Positions 24,770 to 33,582 of a stretch of DNA of 64,000 bases are shown in pieces (the first letter of the stretch is position 1; every line of letters begins with the position of its first letter). The stretch is from Microbacterium lacticum. Its GTDB lineage: Bacteria > Actinomycetota > Actinomycetes > Actinomycetales > Microbacteriaceae. The position numbers and the translations under genes are program-made. Where the stretch lies: assembly GCF_006716815.1 (NCBI RefSeq), contig NZ_VFPS01000002.1, positions 372,001 through 436,000 on the forward strand. Direction: 5' to 3'. Below the pieces are notes generated by a model, which saw only the letters and a list, made by a program, of their open reading frames with translations, made no database searches and was not told where the DNA came from.

Positions 24770-25459
24770 TCAGGCGAGCGAAGCGACGTCCAGCGGGATG
24801 CCGGGGCCGAACGTGGTCGACACGGCGCCCTTCTGGATGTAACGGCCCTTCGAGCTCGAGGGCTTGAGGCGCACGATCTCCTCGACCGCGGCCTTGAAGT
24901 TCTCGTCGAGCTGCTCGGCCGTGAACGAGGCCTTGCCGACGACGAAGTGCACGTTGGCGTGCTTGTCGACGCGGAACTCGATCTTGCCGCCCTTGATCTC
25001 CTCCACGGCCTTGGCCGGGTTGGGGGTCACGGTGCCGGTCTTCGGGTTCGGCATGAGGCCACGGGGGCCGAGCACCTTGCCGAGGCGACCGACCTGGCCC
25101 ATGAGCTCGGGCGTCGAGACGGCCGCGTCGAACGCGGTCCAGCCGCCGGCGACCTTCTCGATGAGCTCGGCGCCGCCGACCTCGTCGGCGCCTGCGGCGA
25201 TCGCGGCCTCGGCCGCGGGGCCGGTGGCGAACACGATGACGCGGGCGGTCTTGCCGGTGCCGTGCGGCAGGATGACCGTGCCGCGGACCATCTGGTCGGC
25301 CTTGCGCGGGTCGACCGCGAGCTTGAGGGCGACCTCGACGGTGGAGTCGGTGTTCTTCGAACCGGTCTCCTTCGCGAGGTTCACCGCCTCGGTGGACGTG
25401 TAGAACTTGTCGCGGTCGATCTTCGCCGCGGCTGCTTCGTAAACCTTGGACTTAGCCAT
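24770..25459 (-). CDS. rplA: 50S ribosomal protein L1
   Basis: 229 residues, normal length. Typical start ([14 protein letters not shown]), the [17 protein letters not shown] strand, the [16 protein letters not shown] loop and the closing [13 protein letters not shown]1 binds 23S rRNA at the E-site stalk and in many bacteria represses the rplK-rplA message. It follows rplK by 13 bases. Confidence 0.98.
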   Translation of the reverse strand: MAKSKVYEAAAAKIDRDKFYTSTEAVNLAKETGSKNTDSTVEVALKLAVDPRKADQMVRGTVILPHGTGKTARVIVFATGPAAEAAIAAGADEVGGAELIEKVAGGWTAFDAAVSTPELMGQVGRLGKVLGPRGLMPNPKTGTVTPNPAKAVEEIKGGKIEFRVDKHANVHFVVGKASFTAEQLDENFKAAVEEIVRLKPSSSKGRYIQKGAVSTTFGPGIPLDVASLA

Positions 25460-25472
25460 TGTCGTCTCCCCC

Positions 25473-25904
25473 TCAGTCCTCGACCGTGATGCCCATGGAA
25501 CGGGCGGTGCCGGCGATGATCAGCGAGGCGGCCTCGATGTCGTTCGCGTTCAGGTCGGGCATCTTCGTCTCGGCGATCTGGCGCACCTGGTCCTTGGTGA
25601 GCTTCGCGACCTTGACGGTGTGCGGGGTCTTCGAGCCCTTCTGCACGCCGGCGGCCTTCTTGATGAGTTCTGCCGCGGGCGGGGTCTTCAGGATGAACGT
25701 GAAGCTGCGGTCCTCGTAGACGGTGATCTCGACGGGGATGACGTTGCCGCGCTGCGACTCGGTCGCGGCGTTGTACGCCTTGCAGAACTCCATGATGTTG
25801 ACGCCGTGCTGACCGAGCGCGGGCCCGATCGGCGGCGCCGGGTTGGCGGCACCGGCGTTGATCTGAAGCTTGATCAGGCCGGTCACCTTCTTCTTGGGTG
25901 CCAT
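25473..25904 (-). CDS. rplK: 50S ribosomal protein L11
   Basis: 143 residues. Starts [18 protein letters not shown], contains the thiostrepton-site prolines in [20 protein letters not shown] and closes with the [12 protein letters not shown] pattern. L11 forms the GTPase-associated centre with 23S rRNA. Second last gene of the secE-nusG-rplK-rplA operon; 122 bases separate it from nusG. Confidence 0.98.
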   Translation of the reverse strand: MAPKKKVTGLIKLQINAGAANPAPPIGPALGQHGVNIMEFCKAYNAATESQRGNVIPVEITVYEDRSFTFILKTPPAAELIKKAAGVQKGSKTPHTVKVAKLTKDQVRQIAETKMPDLNANDIEAASLIIAGTARSMGITVED

Positions 25905-26026
25905 TTCCTTGTCCTTTCCTCGAACGGATGCCGAGGCATCCGTTCTCCCGCGAATCCGGCCTCTCCGGACAGCGGTACGTCCGCGTGCACGCGGACAACC
26001 TGCCTATTCTACGACAGGAGTCTGTA

Positions 26027-27118
26027 TTACTGCTTGGTGACCTGGTCGAACGACAGCTCGACCGGGGTCTCGCGCTCGAAGAGCGAGACGAGCACGGTGA
26101 GCTTGCCGCTCTCCGGCTTGATCTCGCTGATCGAGCCGGGCAGGCCCGCGAACGAGCCCTCCTTGATCGTGATGGTCTCGCCGATCTCGAAGTCGACCTC
26201 GGTGACGACCGAACGCGCCTGCGTGGCCGAGCCCTTGGCCGCACCCTTCGCGGGCGCCGTCTCGGCGACCTGCACGAGCGAGCGCAGCATGTTGAACGCC
26301 TCTTCGAAGCGCAGCGGCGTCGGGTTGTGCGCGTTGCCGACGAAGCCCGTGACGCCGGGCGTGTGACGCACGACCGACCAGGTGTCCTCGTTCAGCTCCA
26401 TGCGCACGAGCACGTAGCCGGGGATCCGGACGCGCGTGACCATCTTGCGCTGACCGTTCTTGATCTCGACGACGTCCTCCATGGGGACCTCGACCTGGTA
26501 GATGTCCTCTTCCACCTCGAGCGTGTTCTTGCGCTGCTCGATGTTCGCCTTCACCTTGCGCTCGAAGCCGGCGTAGGAGTGGATGACGTACCACTTGCCC
26601 GGCAGCGACCGCAGCTCGGCGCGGAACGCCTCGTAGGGGTCTTCCGGCTCGGCCGGCTCGGTCTCCGCCTCGACCTCGGCGGCGTCGACGATCTCGGCGG
26701 CCGCGGCCACCTCGGCGACGGCATCCTCGTCGAGCACGGGCTCGTCGGGCTCGCCGTTGACGTCGGGACCGTCGTACGGGGTCACGTCGTCGGCGGCCGC
26801 AGCGGCGGCTTCGGCCTCTTCTTCGGCGAGCGCGTCGGTGAGCACCTCAGCGGCGGCCTCGGCCTCGGCGGCCTGGTCAATCTCGAGTGCGTCGTTCACG
26901 ATGGCGTCTGCCTCCGGGTCGTCGATGTCGATGTCTTCGTCGTCGTCCTGGCTGTCGTCGTCTTCGTCGTCGTCTACGACGTGCACGGCGAGGTGCTCGG
27001 CGGGAGCCGAGGATCGCTCTTCGGCGGCGAGGATGTTGCCCTCCTGGGCTTCGTCGTCCTCACTGGACTGCTCGGCGGCGGTGGCCCGGTCGGCGTCGTC
27101 GACATACTTTTCAGACAC
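26027..27118 (-). CDS. nusG: Transcription termination/antitermination protein NusG with long acidic N terminus
   Basis: 363 residues, twice the length of E. coli NusG. The NGN domain begins near residue 175 (KWYVIHSYAGFERKVKANI) and the KOW domain is at the C terminus (GETITIKEGSFAGLPGSI). The first 170 residues are low-complexity and strongly acidic, for example runs of Asp/Glu near residues 50-60 and many Ala/Glu pairs. Such N-terminal extensions are known in actinobacterial NusG but this is on the long side. NusG binds RNA polymerase and links it to Rho or to the ribosome. It follows secE by 46 bases. Confidence 0.96.
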   Translation of the reverse strand: MSEKYVDDADRATAAEQSSEDDEAQEGNILAAEERSSAPAEHLAVHVVDDDEDDDSQDDDEDIDIDDPEADAIVNDALEIDQAAEAEAAAEVLTDALAEEEAEAAAAAADDVTPYDGPDVNGEPDEPVLDEDAVAEVAAAAEIVDAAEVEAETEPAEPEDPYEAFRAELRSLPGKWYVIHSYAGFERKVKANIEQRKNTLEVEEDIYQVEVPMEDVVEIKNGQRKMVTRVRIPGYVLVRMELNEDTWSVVRHTPGVTGFVGNAHNPTPLRFEEAFNMLRSLVQVAETAPAKGAAKGSATQARSVVTEVDFEIGETITIKEGSFAGLPGSISEIKPESGKLTVLVSLFERETPVELSFDQVTKQ

Positions 27119-27164
27119 GTGTGTTCACTTCCATCGGGGGCGGGCTGTCGGTCTGGTGCCCGCG

Positions 27165-27428
27165 TCAGGCGGGAACACCGAAGACGAGGTTGACCACCCA
27201 GGTGAAGAGCAGATCGAGGCCGTACACGATCGCCATCATGACGACGACGAACCCCAGCACGACCAGGGTGTACTTGACGAGCTCCTGCCGGGTCGGCGTG
27301 ACGACCTTGCGAAGTTCGCCGAACACCTGACGGATGAAGAGGGCGATCCGCTGGAAGAAGTTCAGCTTCTTGTCGCGGGGCGCGCCGCCTGCTGCGACGA
27401 CCTCGCCGTGCGCCTCTTCCTCGACCAT
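27165..27428 (-). CDS. secE: Protein translocase subunit SecE
   Basis: 87 residues from the ATG at 27428. One C-terminal membrane helix (LVKYTLVVLGFVVVMMAIVYG) preceded by the conserved amphipathic FGELRKVVTPTRQEL segment that clamps SecY. An in-frame codon 11 residues upstream is possible but does not improve similarity. First gene of the operon with nusG, rplK and rplA, 85 bases behind tRNA-Trp. Confidence 0.96.
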   Translation of the reverse strand: MVEEEAHGEVVAAGGAPRDKKLNFFQRIALFIRQVFGELRKVVTPTRQELVKYTLVVLGFVVVMMAIVYGLDLLFTWVVNLVFGVPA

Positions 27429-27513
27429 GTACCCACCCGTGTGAATTGCTCGGACTTGCATTCCGTGCCGGCATCAGCCGACACGCCTTCTGTGTCAACT
27501 CAGCGCTGACGCG

Positions 27514-27586
<73 letters not shown>

Positions 27587-27587
27587 A

Positions 27588-27604
27588 GAGACCGTTCCGG
27601 TCTC
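27588..27604. other. Perfect small hairpin abutting the tRNA-Trp 5' end
   Basis: GAGACCG-TTC-CGGTCTC forms a 7-bp stem with a 3-base loop, one base from the 5' end of tRNA-Trp. It may be part of the precursor 5' leader recognised during processing; function uncertain. Confidence 0.35.
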
Positions 27605-27626
27605 AGGAGAGTCTGCCATCTCCCCG

Positions 27627-27647
27627 GCCGTGCCCGGCAGGCACGGC
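27627..27647 (-). terminator. Weak terminator candidate after the PNPOx-like gene
   Basis: 8-bp perfect stem GCCGTGCC/GGCACGGC with a 5-base loop, 74 bases past the stop at 27721. There is no U-run on either strand, so this is only a candidate. Confidence 0.35.
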
Positions 27648-27720
27648 GAAAGAATGCAGACTTCCACTGCACTGTCCAGTGTACGTCATGGCCCAGGGGC
27701 ACGCGAACGCACGGGCCCGG

Positions 27721-28158
27721 TCAGTACTGCTGCACCCCGTACCGATCGGGTTCGTCGCCGCGGTGGATGTCGCGGCCCGAGAGCGAGGTCGGCACGATCC
27801 GCACGTAGTTGTACTTCAGCGTCGGCACCCACGGCGTGAGGGCCAGCCGATCGGCGGCGTCGACCTCCTCGGTCGTCTCGAGGCGGTGCGCACGCCCGCG
27901 GACGACGACGCTCCAGGCATCCGTGTCGGTGTACTCGTCGACCTCGAACAGCACGTCGTCGTTGATCGTCACCTCGGTGAGCTTCGAGCCCTCCGCGGTT
28001 CGGAAGACGAGGCTCTGCCCGTCGACGATGTAGTTCACCGGGAAGACGTCGAGCACGTCGCCCACGTGCGTCACGAGCCTGCCGAGCTGCTGCTCGGCGA
28101 GGCGGTCCCAGCACTCGCGATCGGTGAGGAAGACGACGGCATCGGACTCGTTGCTCAT
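27721..28158 (-). CDS. Pyridoxamine 5'-phosphate oxidase-family (flavin-binding split-barrel) protein
   Basis: 145 residues. The fold shows as ECWDRLAEQQLGRLVTHVGD, then VFPVNYIVDGQSLVFRTAEGSKL, FEVDEYTDTDAWSVVVRGRA and a closing RIVPTSLSGRDI. This actinobacterial subgroup usually binds F420, FMN or haem and includes reductases of unknown substrate. The ATG at 28158 (MSNESD) is chosen over one ten codons upstream that is arginine-rich. It stands alone between tRNA-Trp and the putrescine operon. Confidence 0.85.
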   Translation of the reverse strand: MSNESDAVVFLTDRECWDRLAEQQLGRLVTHVGDVLDVFPVNYIVDGQSLVFRTAEGSKLTEVTINDDVLFEVDEYTDTDAWSVVVRGRAHRLETTEEVDAADRLALTPWVPTLKYNYVRIVPTSLSGRDIHRGDEPDRYGVQQY

Positions 28159-28236
28159 GCCCCCATCCTGCCCCCGGGCGCATCGCAAGGGAAGGCGTCC
28201 CCGCAGGGAAAACGCCGCTCGCGGCGGGTTGCGGTG

Positions 28237-29601
28237 TCAGCCGACGCGGACGAGCTTCTTGTTCACGAACTCGTCGGCGGCGAGGAGGCCCATCTCGCGC
28301 CCGGTGCCGCTGCGCTTGACGCCGCCGAAGGGCAGCTCCGGCGAGTCGGCGAGCACGACGTTGACGTACACCATGCCCGCATCGAGGCGGTCGGCGACCC
28401 GGTCGGCCTGCTCGGCGTCGGTCGTGAACACGTACGACCCGAGCCCGAACGGGGTGGCGTTGGCGATCTCGACGGCCTCGTCCTCGCCCTCGGCGCGGTA
28501 GACGACGCCGACGGGGCCGAAGAACTCCTCGCGGTACGCGTTCATCTCGGGGGTGACCCCGGTGAGCACCGTGCCCGGGTAGAAGGCGCCGTCGCGGACG
28601 CCGCCGGTGACGAGGGTGGCGCCCTGCGCGACGGCGCGGTCGACCTGCTCGGCGAGGCGCTCGGCGGCCGCGAGCGAGGAGAGCGGGCCGAGCACGGTGT
28701 CGCCGTCGAACGGGTCGCCGACCGTGGCATCCGCCATCGCCGCACTGAACTTCTCCACGAACCCGTCGTACAGGTCGGATGCCACGACGAACCGTTTCGC
28801 GCCGTTGCAGGACTGCCCGTTGTTGTCCAGGCGCGCCTCGGCGGCCGCCCGCACGGCCGCGTCGAGGTCGTCGGTCGACAGGAGCAGGAAGGGGTCTGAC
28901 CCGCCGAGCTCGAGCACGACCTTCTTGAGGTTCCGGCCGGCGATCTCGGCGACCGCCGCGCCCGCCCGCTCGGAGCCGGTGACCGACACGCCCTGCACGC
29001 GGCGGTCGGCGATGACCTCCGCAGCCTGGTCGTTCGTGAGCCGCACGTCGACGTAGGCGCCCGCCGGGAACCCCGCGTCGGCGTACATCTGCGCGATCGC
29101 CGCGGCCGACTCGGGGCACTGCGGCGCGTGCTTGAGGAGGATCGTGTTGCCCACCGCCAGGTTCGGCGCCGCGAAGCGGGCCACCTGGTAGTAGGGGAAG
29201 TTCCACGGCATGATCCCGAGGAGCACGCCCAGCGGCGCCCGCCGGATGACGGCGGTGCCCTCCCCCAGGATGTCGAGGGGCGTGTCGCCGGTGATCTCGT
29301 CGATGTGGTCGGCGTAGTACTCGGTGATGTCGGCGGCGAAGTCGACCTCGCCTTCGGCCGCGGCGAGCGGCTTTCCCATCTCGCGCACGATGATCGCGGC
29401 GAGCTCGTCGCGCCGTTCGCGGTGGAGCTCGGCGACCTTGCGCAGCAGGTCTGCGCGCTCCGCGGGCGCCGAGGTGCGCCCCCAGGTGCGGAAGGCCTCG
29501 TCCGCGGCCGCGAGGGCCGCCTGCACCTCGGCGTCGGTCGCGGTGGGATAGGTGGCGAGGACCTCACCGGTGGCGGGGTTGGTGACGGCGTAGTCGGTCA
29601 T
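28237..29601 (-). CDS. Aldehyde dehydrogenase (4-aminobutanal/succinate-semialdehyde type)
   Basis: 454 residues, ALDH superfamily. NAD-site and Asn in MPWNFPYYQVARFA, general base Glu in VVLELGGSDPFLL, nucleophilic Cys in NNGQSCNGAKRF, and the FFGPVGVVYRAEGEDEAV region. Last gene of the putrescine operon, 56 bases after gabD. As a second, shorter ALDH in the cluster it may oxidise the 4-aminobutanal formed by the oxidase to GABA, while the other oxidises succinate semialdehyde; the reverse assignment is possible. Annotation pipelines usually call this type NAD-dependent succinate-semialdehyde dehydrogenase. Confidence 0.85.
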   Translation of the reverse strand: MTDYAVTNPATGEVLATYPTATDAEVQAALAAADEAFRTWGRTSAPAERADLLRKVAELHRERRDELAAIIVREMGKPLAAAEGEVDFAADITEYYADHIDEITGDTPLDILGEGTAVIRRAPLGVLLGIMPWNFPYYQVARFAAPNLAVGNTILLKHAPQCPESAAAIAQMYADAGFPAGAYVDVRLTNDQAAEVIADRRVQGVSVTGSERAGAAVAEIAGRNLKKVVLELGGSDPFLLLSTDDLDAAVRAAAEARLDNNGQSCNGAKRFVVASDLYDGFVEKFSAAMADATVGDPFDGDTVLGPLSSLAAAERLAEQVDRAVAQGATLVTGGVRDGAFYPGTVLTGVTPEMNAYREEFFGPVGVVYRAEGEDEAVEIANATPFGLGSYVFTTDAEQADRVADRLDAGMVYVNVVLADSPELPFGGVKRSGTGREMGLLAADEFVNKKLVRVG

Positions 29602-29657
29602 GGGCTGCTCGTTTCGCGTCGATGCGGTCGATGGGAGAAGGCGGGCGGATGCCCGGA

Positions 29658-31115
29658 TCAGGATGCCGGGATCAGCGTGTACTTCGTGGACAGGTACTCG
29701 TGGATGCCCTCGAGGCCGCCCTCGCGGCCGACGCCCGACTGCTTGACGCCGCCGAAGGGCGCGGCCGCGTTGGAGACGACGCCGATGTTGAGGCCCATCA
29801 TCCCGGTCTCGAGGCGGTCGATCATGCGCACGCCCCGCTGCAGGTCTTCGGTGAAGACGTACGAGACGAGCCCGTACTCGGTGTCGTTGGCCAGGCGCAC
29901 CGCCTCGTCCTCGCTCGCGAACGTCGCGATCGCGAGCACCGGGCCGAAGATCTCCTCGCGCAGGATGTCGCTGCCGGCGGCCACCTCGGTGATGACGGTC
30001 GGCTCGAAGAAGGTGCCGGGACCTTCGATCGCCGAGCCGCCCGCGCGGACGACCGCGCCGCGGTCCACGGCGTCCTTCACGAGCGCGGCGGTGCCGTCGA
30101 CGGCCTTCTGGTCGATGAGCGGACCGATCTGCACGCCCTCCTCGGTGCCGCGGCCGATCTTCATGGCCCGCACCCGCTCGCTGACCCGGTCGGCGAACTC
30201 GCCCGCGACGGCCTCGTGCACGATGAACCGGTTGGCGGCGGTGCACGCCTGGCCGATGTTGCGGAACTTCGCCGCCATCGCGCCATCGACGGCCTTGTCG
30301 AGATCGGCGTCGTCGAACACGACGAATGGGGCGTTGCCGCCGAGTTCCATCGACACCCGCAGCACACCCTCGGCGGCCTGCGCGATGAGCTTCTTGCCCA
30401 CCGGCGTCGAGCCCGTGAACGACAGCTTGCGCAGGCGCGGGTCGGCGATGATGGGGCCCGACACGGCGCTCGAGGTCGTCGTGGTGACGACGTTGACGAC
30501 ACCCGCGGGCAGGCCCGCCTCGACGAGCAGCTGCACGAACGCGAGGGTCGTCAGCGGCGTGAGCTCCGGCGGCTTCACGACGACCGTGCAGCCGGCGGCG
30601 AGCGCGGGTGCGATCTTGCGGGTGGCCATCGCGAGCGGGAAGTTCCACGGCGTGATGAAGAAGCACGGGCCGACGGGGCGCTGGCTGATCACCATGCGTC
30701 CGGTGCCCTCCGGGTTCGACCCGTAGCGCCCCGCGATGCGCACCGCCTCCTCGCTGAACCAGCGCAGGAACTCACCACCGTAGGTGACCTCGCCGCGGGC
30801 CTCTGCGAGGGGCTTGCCCATTTCGAGCGTCATCAGCAGCGCGAACTCGTCGGCGCGCTCGGTCAGCAGGTCGAACGCGCGTCGCAGGATGTCGGAGCGC
30901 GTGCGCGGGGCGGTGGCGGCCCAGGCATCCTGCGCGGCGACCGCCGCATCGAGGGCGCGGATGCCGTCTTCCGGCGACGCGTCGGCGATCTCGACCAGCA
31001 CGTCGCCGGTCGCCGGATCGTGCACCGCGAACGTCCCGGCCGACCCGTCGACCCATTCGCCGCCGATGAACAGTCCTCGGGGGAGCTTCTCGAGCAGGGC
31101 GGTTTCGGTGATCAA
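29658..31115 (-). CDS. gabD: NAD(P)-dependent succinate-semialdehyde dehydrogenase
   Basis: 485 residues, ALDH superfamily with GabD features: the TPWNFPLAMATRKIAPALAAG stretch, SMELGGNAPFVVFDDADLD with the base Glu, NIGQACTAANRF with the catalytic Cys, and EIFGPVLAIATFASEDEAV. Oxidises succinate semialdehyde to succinate for the TCA cycle. The ATG (31115) overlaps the stop of the permease gene by 4 bases, showing coupling with it. Confidence 0.9.
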   Translation of the reverse strand: MITETALLEKLPRGLFIGGEWVDGSAGTFAVHDPATGDVLVEIADASPEDGIRALDAAVAAQDAWAATAPRTRSDILRRAFDLLTERADEFALLMTLEMGKPLAEARGEVTYGGEFLRWFSEEAVRIAGRYGSNPEGTGRMVISQRPVGPCFFITPWNFPLAMATRKIAPALAAGCTVVVKPPELTPLTTLAFVQLLVEAGLPAGVVNVVTTTTSSAVSGPIIADPRLRKLSFTGSTPVGKKLIAQAAEGVLRVSMELGGNAPFVVFDDADLDKAVDGAMAAKFRNIGQACTAANRFIVHEAVAGEFADRVSERVRAMKIGRGTEEGVQIGPLIDQKAVDGTAALVKDAVDRGAVVRAGGSAIEGPGTFFEPTVITEVAAGSDILREEIFGPVLAIATFASEDEAVRLANDTEYGLVSYVFTEDLQRGVRMIDRLETGMMGLNIGVVSNAAAPFGGVKQSGVGREGGLEGIHEYLSTKYTLIPAS

Positions 31116-32680
31116 CGTGCGGCCTCCTTCAGGCGACGGGTGCTGGGGGGTGCATCCATTCCCAGCGTCTCACCCTTGAAGAAGGCGGGGCGCTTGATGG
31201 ACTGCCAGATCATGAGGACGACGCCGACGCCGATGACGGTGACGCCGAGCAGGAAGACGAGCCCGACGCCGCCGATGTTCGAGCCGCTGCCGTAGTCGGG
31301 GTCGATGCTGTCGCGCAGTGTGATGACGAAGAGGATCGCGAGGATCGCGCCACCCACGAGCGGGAACAGGAACGAGAAGAAGAACATCCGCACAGAGTCG
31401 AACCACTGCTTGCGGAAGTACCAGACGCACGCGAATGCGGTGAGGCCGTAGTAGAAGCAGATCATCATGCCGAGGGCGGTGATGGTGTCCCACAGCACGT
31501 TCTCGCTCGCGAAGCGCATGACCGCGTAGAACACGGATGCCACGATCGCCGACACCACGGTCGCGTAGCCCGGCGTGAAGAATCGCGGGTTGACGCGCGC
31601 GAACGCCGGCGGCACCGCGCCGTAGTGCCCCATCGCGAGCAGAGTGCGGGCGGGACCCACGGCCGTCGACTGCAGCGACGCCGCCGAGCTCGTCAGGACG
31701 GCGAGCGAGACGAGGAAGGCGAGCGGGCCGAGGATCGGGCCGGACAGGTAGAAGAACACGTTGCCCTGGATGTCGGGGTTGCCGAGTCCGAGCTCGCCGT
31801 CGCCGGTTCCCGCGAACGAGAGCAGCGACATCGAGAGCAGCAGATACAGGCCCGCCACGATGAGGACCGTGACGGTCGCGGCGCGCCCCGGCGTCTTCTC
31901 GGGGTTGCGCGTCTCTTCGTTCATGGTCAGGACGACGTCCCAGCCCCAGAAGATGAAGATCGACAGCGAGAGGCCCGCGACCACAGCGCCGAAGTCGCCG
32001 ACCGCGAACGGGTTGAACCACGACCAGTCGACCGGCGTGCCGTCGTAGGCGGTGCCGTTGGCCACGTGCACGAACGCGGCGACGAGGAAGATCACGAGCA
32101 CGAGCACCTGGAAGCCGACGAGCACGTACTGCAGCTTCTGCGTGGTCTGCAGGTCGCGGTACGAGACGAAGGTGGCGCCGAGCATGAACAACAGGCAGAC
32201 GGCCACGTTGATGAACGGGTTGAACGCGAGGTCGGCGATCCAGCCGGGGCTACCGGCGAGCTGATCGATCAGCAGGAAGAGGAACTCGACGGCGATGCCG
32301 GCGAGGTTCGACAGGACGATGACCGTCGCCGCCACCAGACCCCAGCCCGCCATCCATCCGATCCAGGGGCCGAAGGCGCGGGTGGCCCACGTGAAGGACG
32401 TCCCCGAGTCGGGCATCCGGTTGTTCAGCTCGCGGTAGCCGAAGGCGACCAGCAGCATCGGGAGGAACCCCACGATGATGATCGTCGGAACCTGGAAGCC
32501 GACCTCCGACACGGTGGGGCCGAGCGATGCCGTGAGCGTGTAGGCGGGGGCGATCGTCGAGATGCCGATCACGACGGCGCCGACGACGCCGATCGTGCCG
32601 GCACTGAGGCCTTTGCTGGAGAGCCCGCCGGCGTTCTCACCGGTGGCGGCGACGGGCGGGACGGCTTCGGGAGGGGTCAT
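31112..32680 (-). CDS. APC-family amino acid/polyamine permease
   Basis: 522 residues, twelve membrane helices. APC features: SLGPTVSEVGFQVPTIIIVG in the first helices, YRELNNRMPDSGTSFTWATRAFGPW (family element after helix two), and FIFWGWDVVLTMNEETRNPEKTPGRA in helix six-seven. Substrate probably putrescine or GABA by context; sequence alone does not decide. Overlaps the usp stop and the gabD start by 4 bases each. Confidence 0.9.
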   Translation of the reverse strand: MTPPEAVPPVAATGENAGGLSSKGLSAGTIGVVGAVVIGISTIAPAYTLTASLGPTVSEVGFQVPTIIIVGFLPMLLVAFGYRELNNRMPDSGTSFTWATRAFGPWIGWMAGWGLVAATVIVLSNLAGIAVEFLFLLIDQLAGSPGWIADLAFNPFINVAVCLLFMLGATFVSYRDLQTTQKLQYVLVGFQVLVLVIFLVAAFVHVANGTAYDGTPVDWSWFNPFAVGDFGAVVAGLSLSIFIFWGWDVVLTMNEETRNPEKTPGRAATVTVLIVAGLYLLLSMSLLSFAGTGDGELGLGNPDIQGNVFFYLSGPILGPLAFLVSLAVLTSSAASLQSTAVGPARTLLAMGHYGAVPPAFARVNPRFFTPGYATVVSAIVASVFYAVMRFASENVLWDTITALGMMICFYYGLTAFACVWYFRKQWFDSVRMFFFSFLFPLVGGAILAILFVITLRDSIDPDYGSGSNIGGVGLVFLLGVTVIGVGVVLMIWQSIKRPAFFKGETLGMDAPPSTRRLKEAAR

Positions 32681-33582
32681 CGCTGCGTCTCCTCGGGGGT
32701 TGCCGCCCCGGCGCTGCGCGCGGTGCGGGGCACGACGATCACCGGCACGGTGATCTCCTTGAGCATCTTGGCCGCGGTCGAGCCCAGGAACAGGCGTCGC
32801 GGCTGTGCGAGGCGGCTCGAGCCGACGAGGACGACCTCGCCACCCTGCCAGTCGAGATGGGCGACGGCGTCCTCGATGCTGTCACCGGCAGCGACCACGA
32901 CCGAAGCCGCCATGCCTGCGGGAAGCTCGGCCCTCGCCGCCGCGAGGACCTGGTCTGCCTCGGTCGACCCCGCGATGCGGATCGCGGCCGTGTCGGCGGT
33001 CGCTGGAAGATCGACGGGCAGCAGCGACAGCAGGCGCACGGCGACGCCGGCGGCCTCCGCGAGGTCGGCGGCCGCGCCGATCAGCGCATCGGCCCCCGGA
33101 CGCGTGCCGATCGCGACCGTGACGCGGGTGATCCCGGTCTCGGGCGCGACCTTGCGCGCTCCGCGCGGCACGAGGACGACCGGAACGTCCGACGAGTGCA
33201 GCAGTTCGGTCGTGGTCGAGCCGAGGCTGTGGTGACCGCGCGACGCGCCGTCGGCGGCGCCGACGACGATGTAGGCGGCATCCAGGCCGTCGGCGATCTC
33301 CACCAGCCCCTCGGCGAACGACTCCGCCGCGCGCACGTGCGCGTGTGCGACGACGTCGTCGGGGATGCGGTCGATCGCCGCGGCGATCCACTTCTGGGCC
33401 TGGTCGAGGAGCACCCGGCTGTAGCCGTCGGCGGGCGGGGTGATGACGCTGCGATCCGCGCTCGGCAGCACGATCGACACGTCGAGCACGGCCCCGGTCG
33501 CCCGGGCGAGACGCGCGGCGAACGCCACGGCATCCCGCCCCGTCTTCGTCGCGGTGTAGCCGACGACGACGTGGCTCGTCAT
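32677..33582 (-). CDS. Tandem universal stress protein embedded in the putrescine operon
   Basis: 301 residues made of two UspA domains. The first (about 1-145) starts MTSHVVVGYTATKTGRDAVA and ends HHSLGSTTTELLHSSDVPVVLVP, an ATP-binding G-2x-G-9x-G(S/T)-like region; the second ends LFLGSTAAKMLKEITVPVIVVP. Universal stress proteins bind ATP and modulate transporters or enzymes. It is coupled by 4-base overlaps to the amine oxidase upstream and the permease downstream, so it may tune transport, as seen with Usp partners of other transporters; that is inference. Confidence 0.88.
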   Translation of the reverse strand: MTSHVVVGYTATKTGRDAVAFAARLARATGAVLDVSIVLPSADRSVITPPADGYSRVLLDQAQKWIAAAIDRIPDDVVAHAHVRAAESFAEGLVEIADGLDAAYIVVGAADGASRGHHSLGSTTTELLHSSDVPVVLVPRGARKVAPETGITRVTVAIGTRPGADALIGAAADLAEAAGVAVRLLSLLPVDLPATADTAAIRIAGSTEADQVLAAARAELPAGMAASVVVAAGDSIEDAVAHLDWQGGEVVLVGSSRLAQPRRLFLGSTAAKMLKEITVPVIVVPRTARSAGAATPEETQR

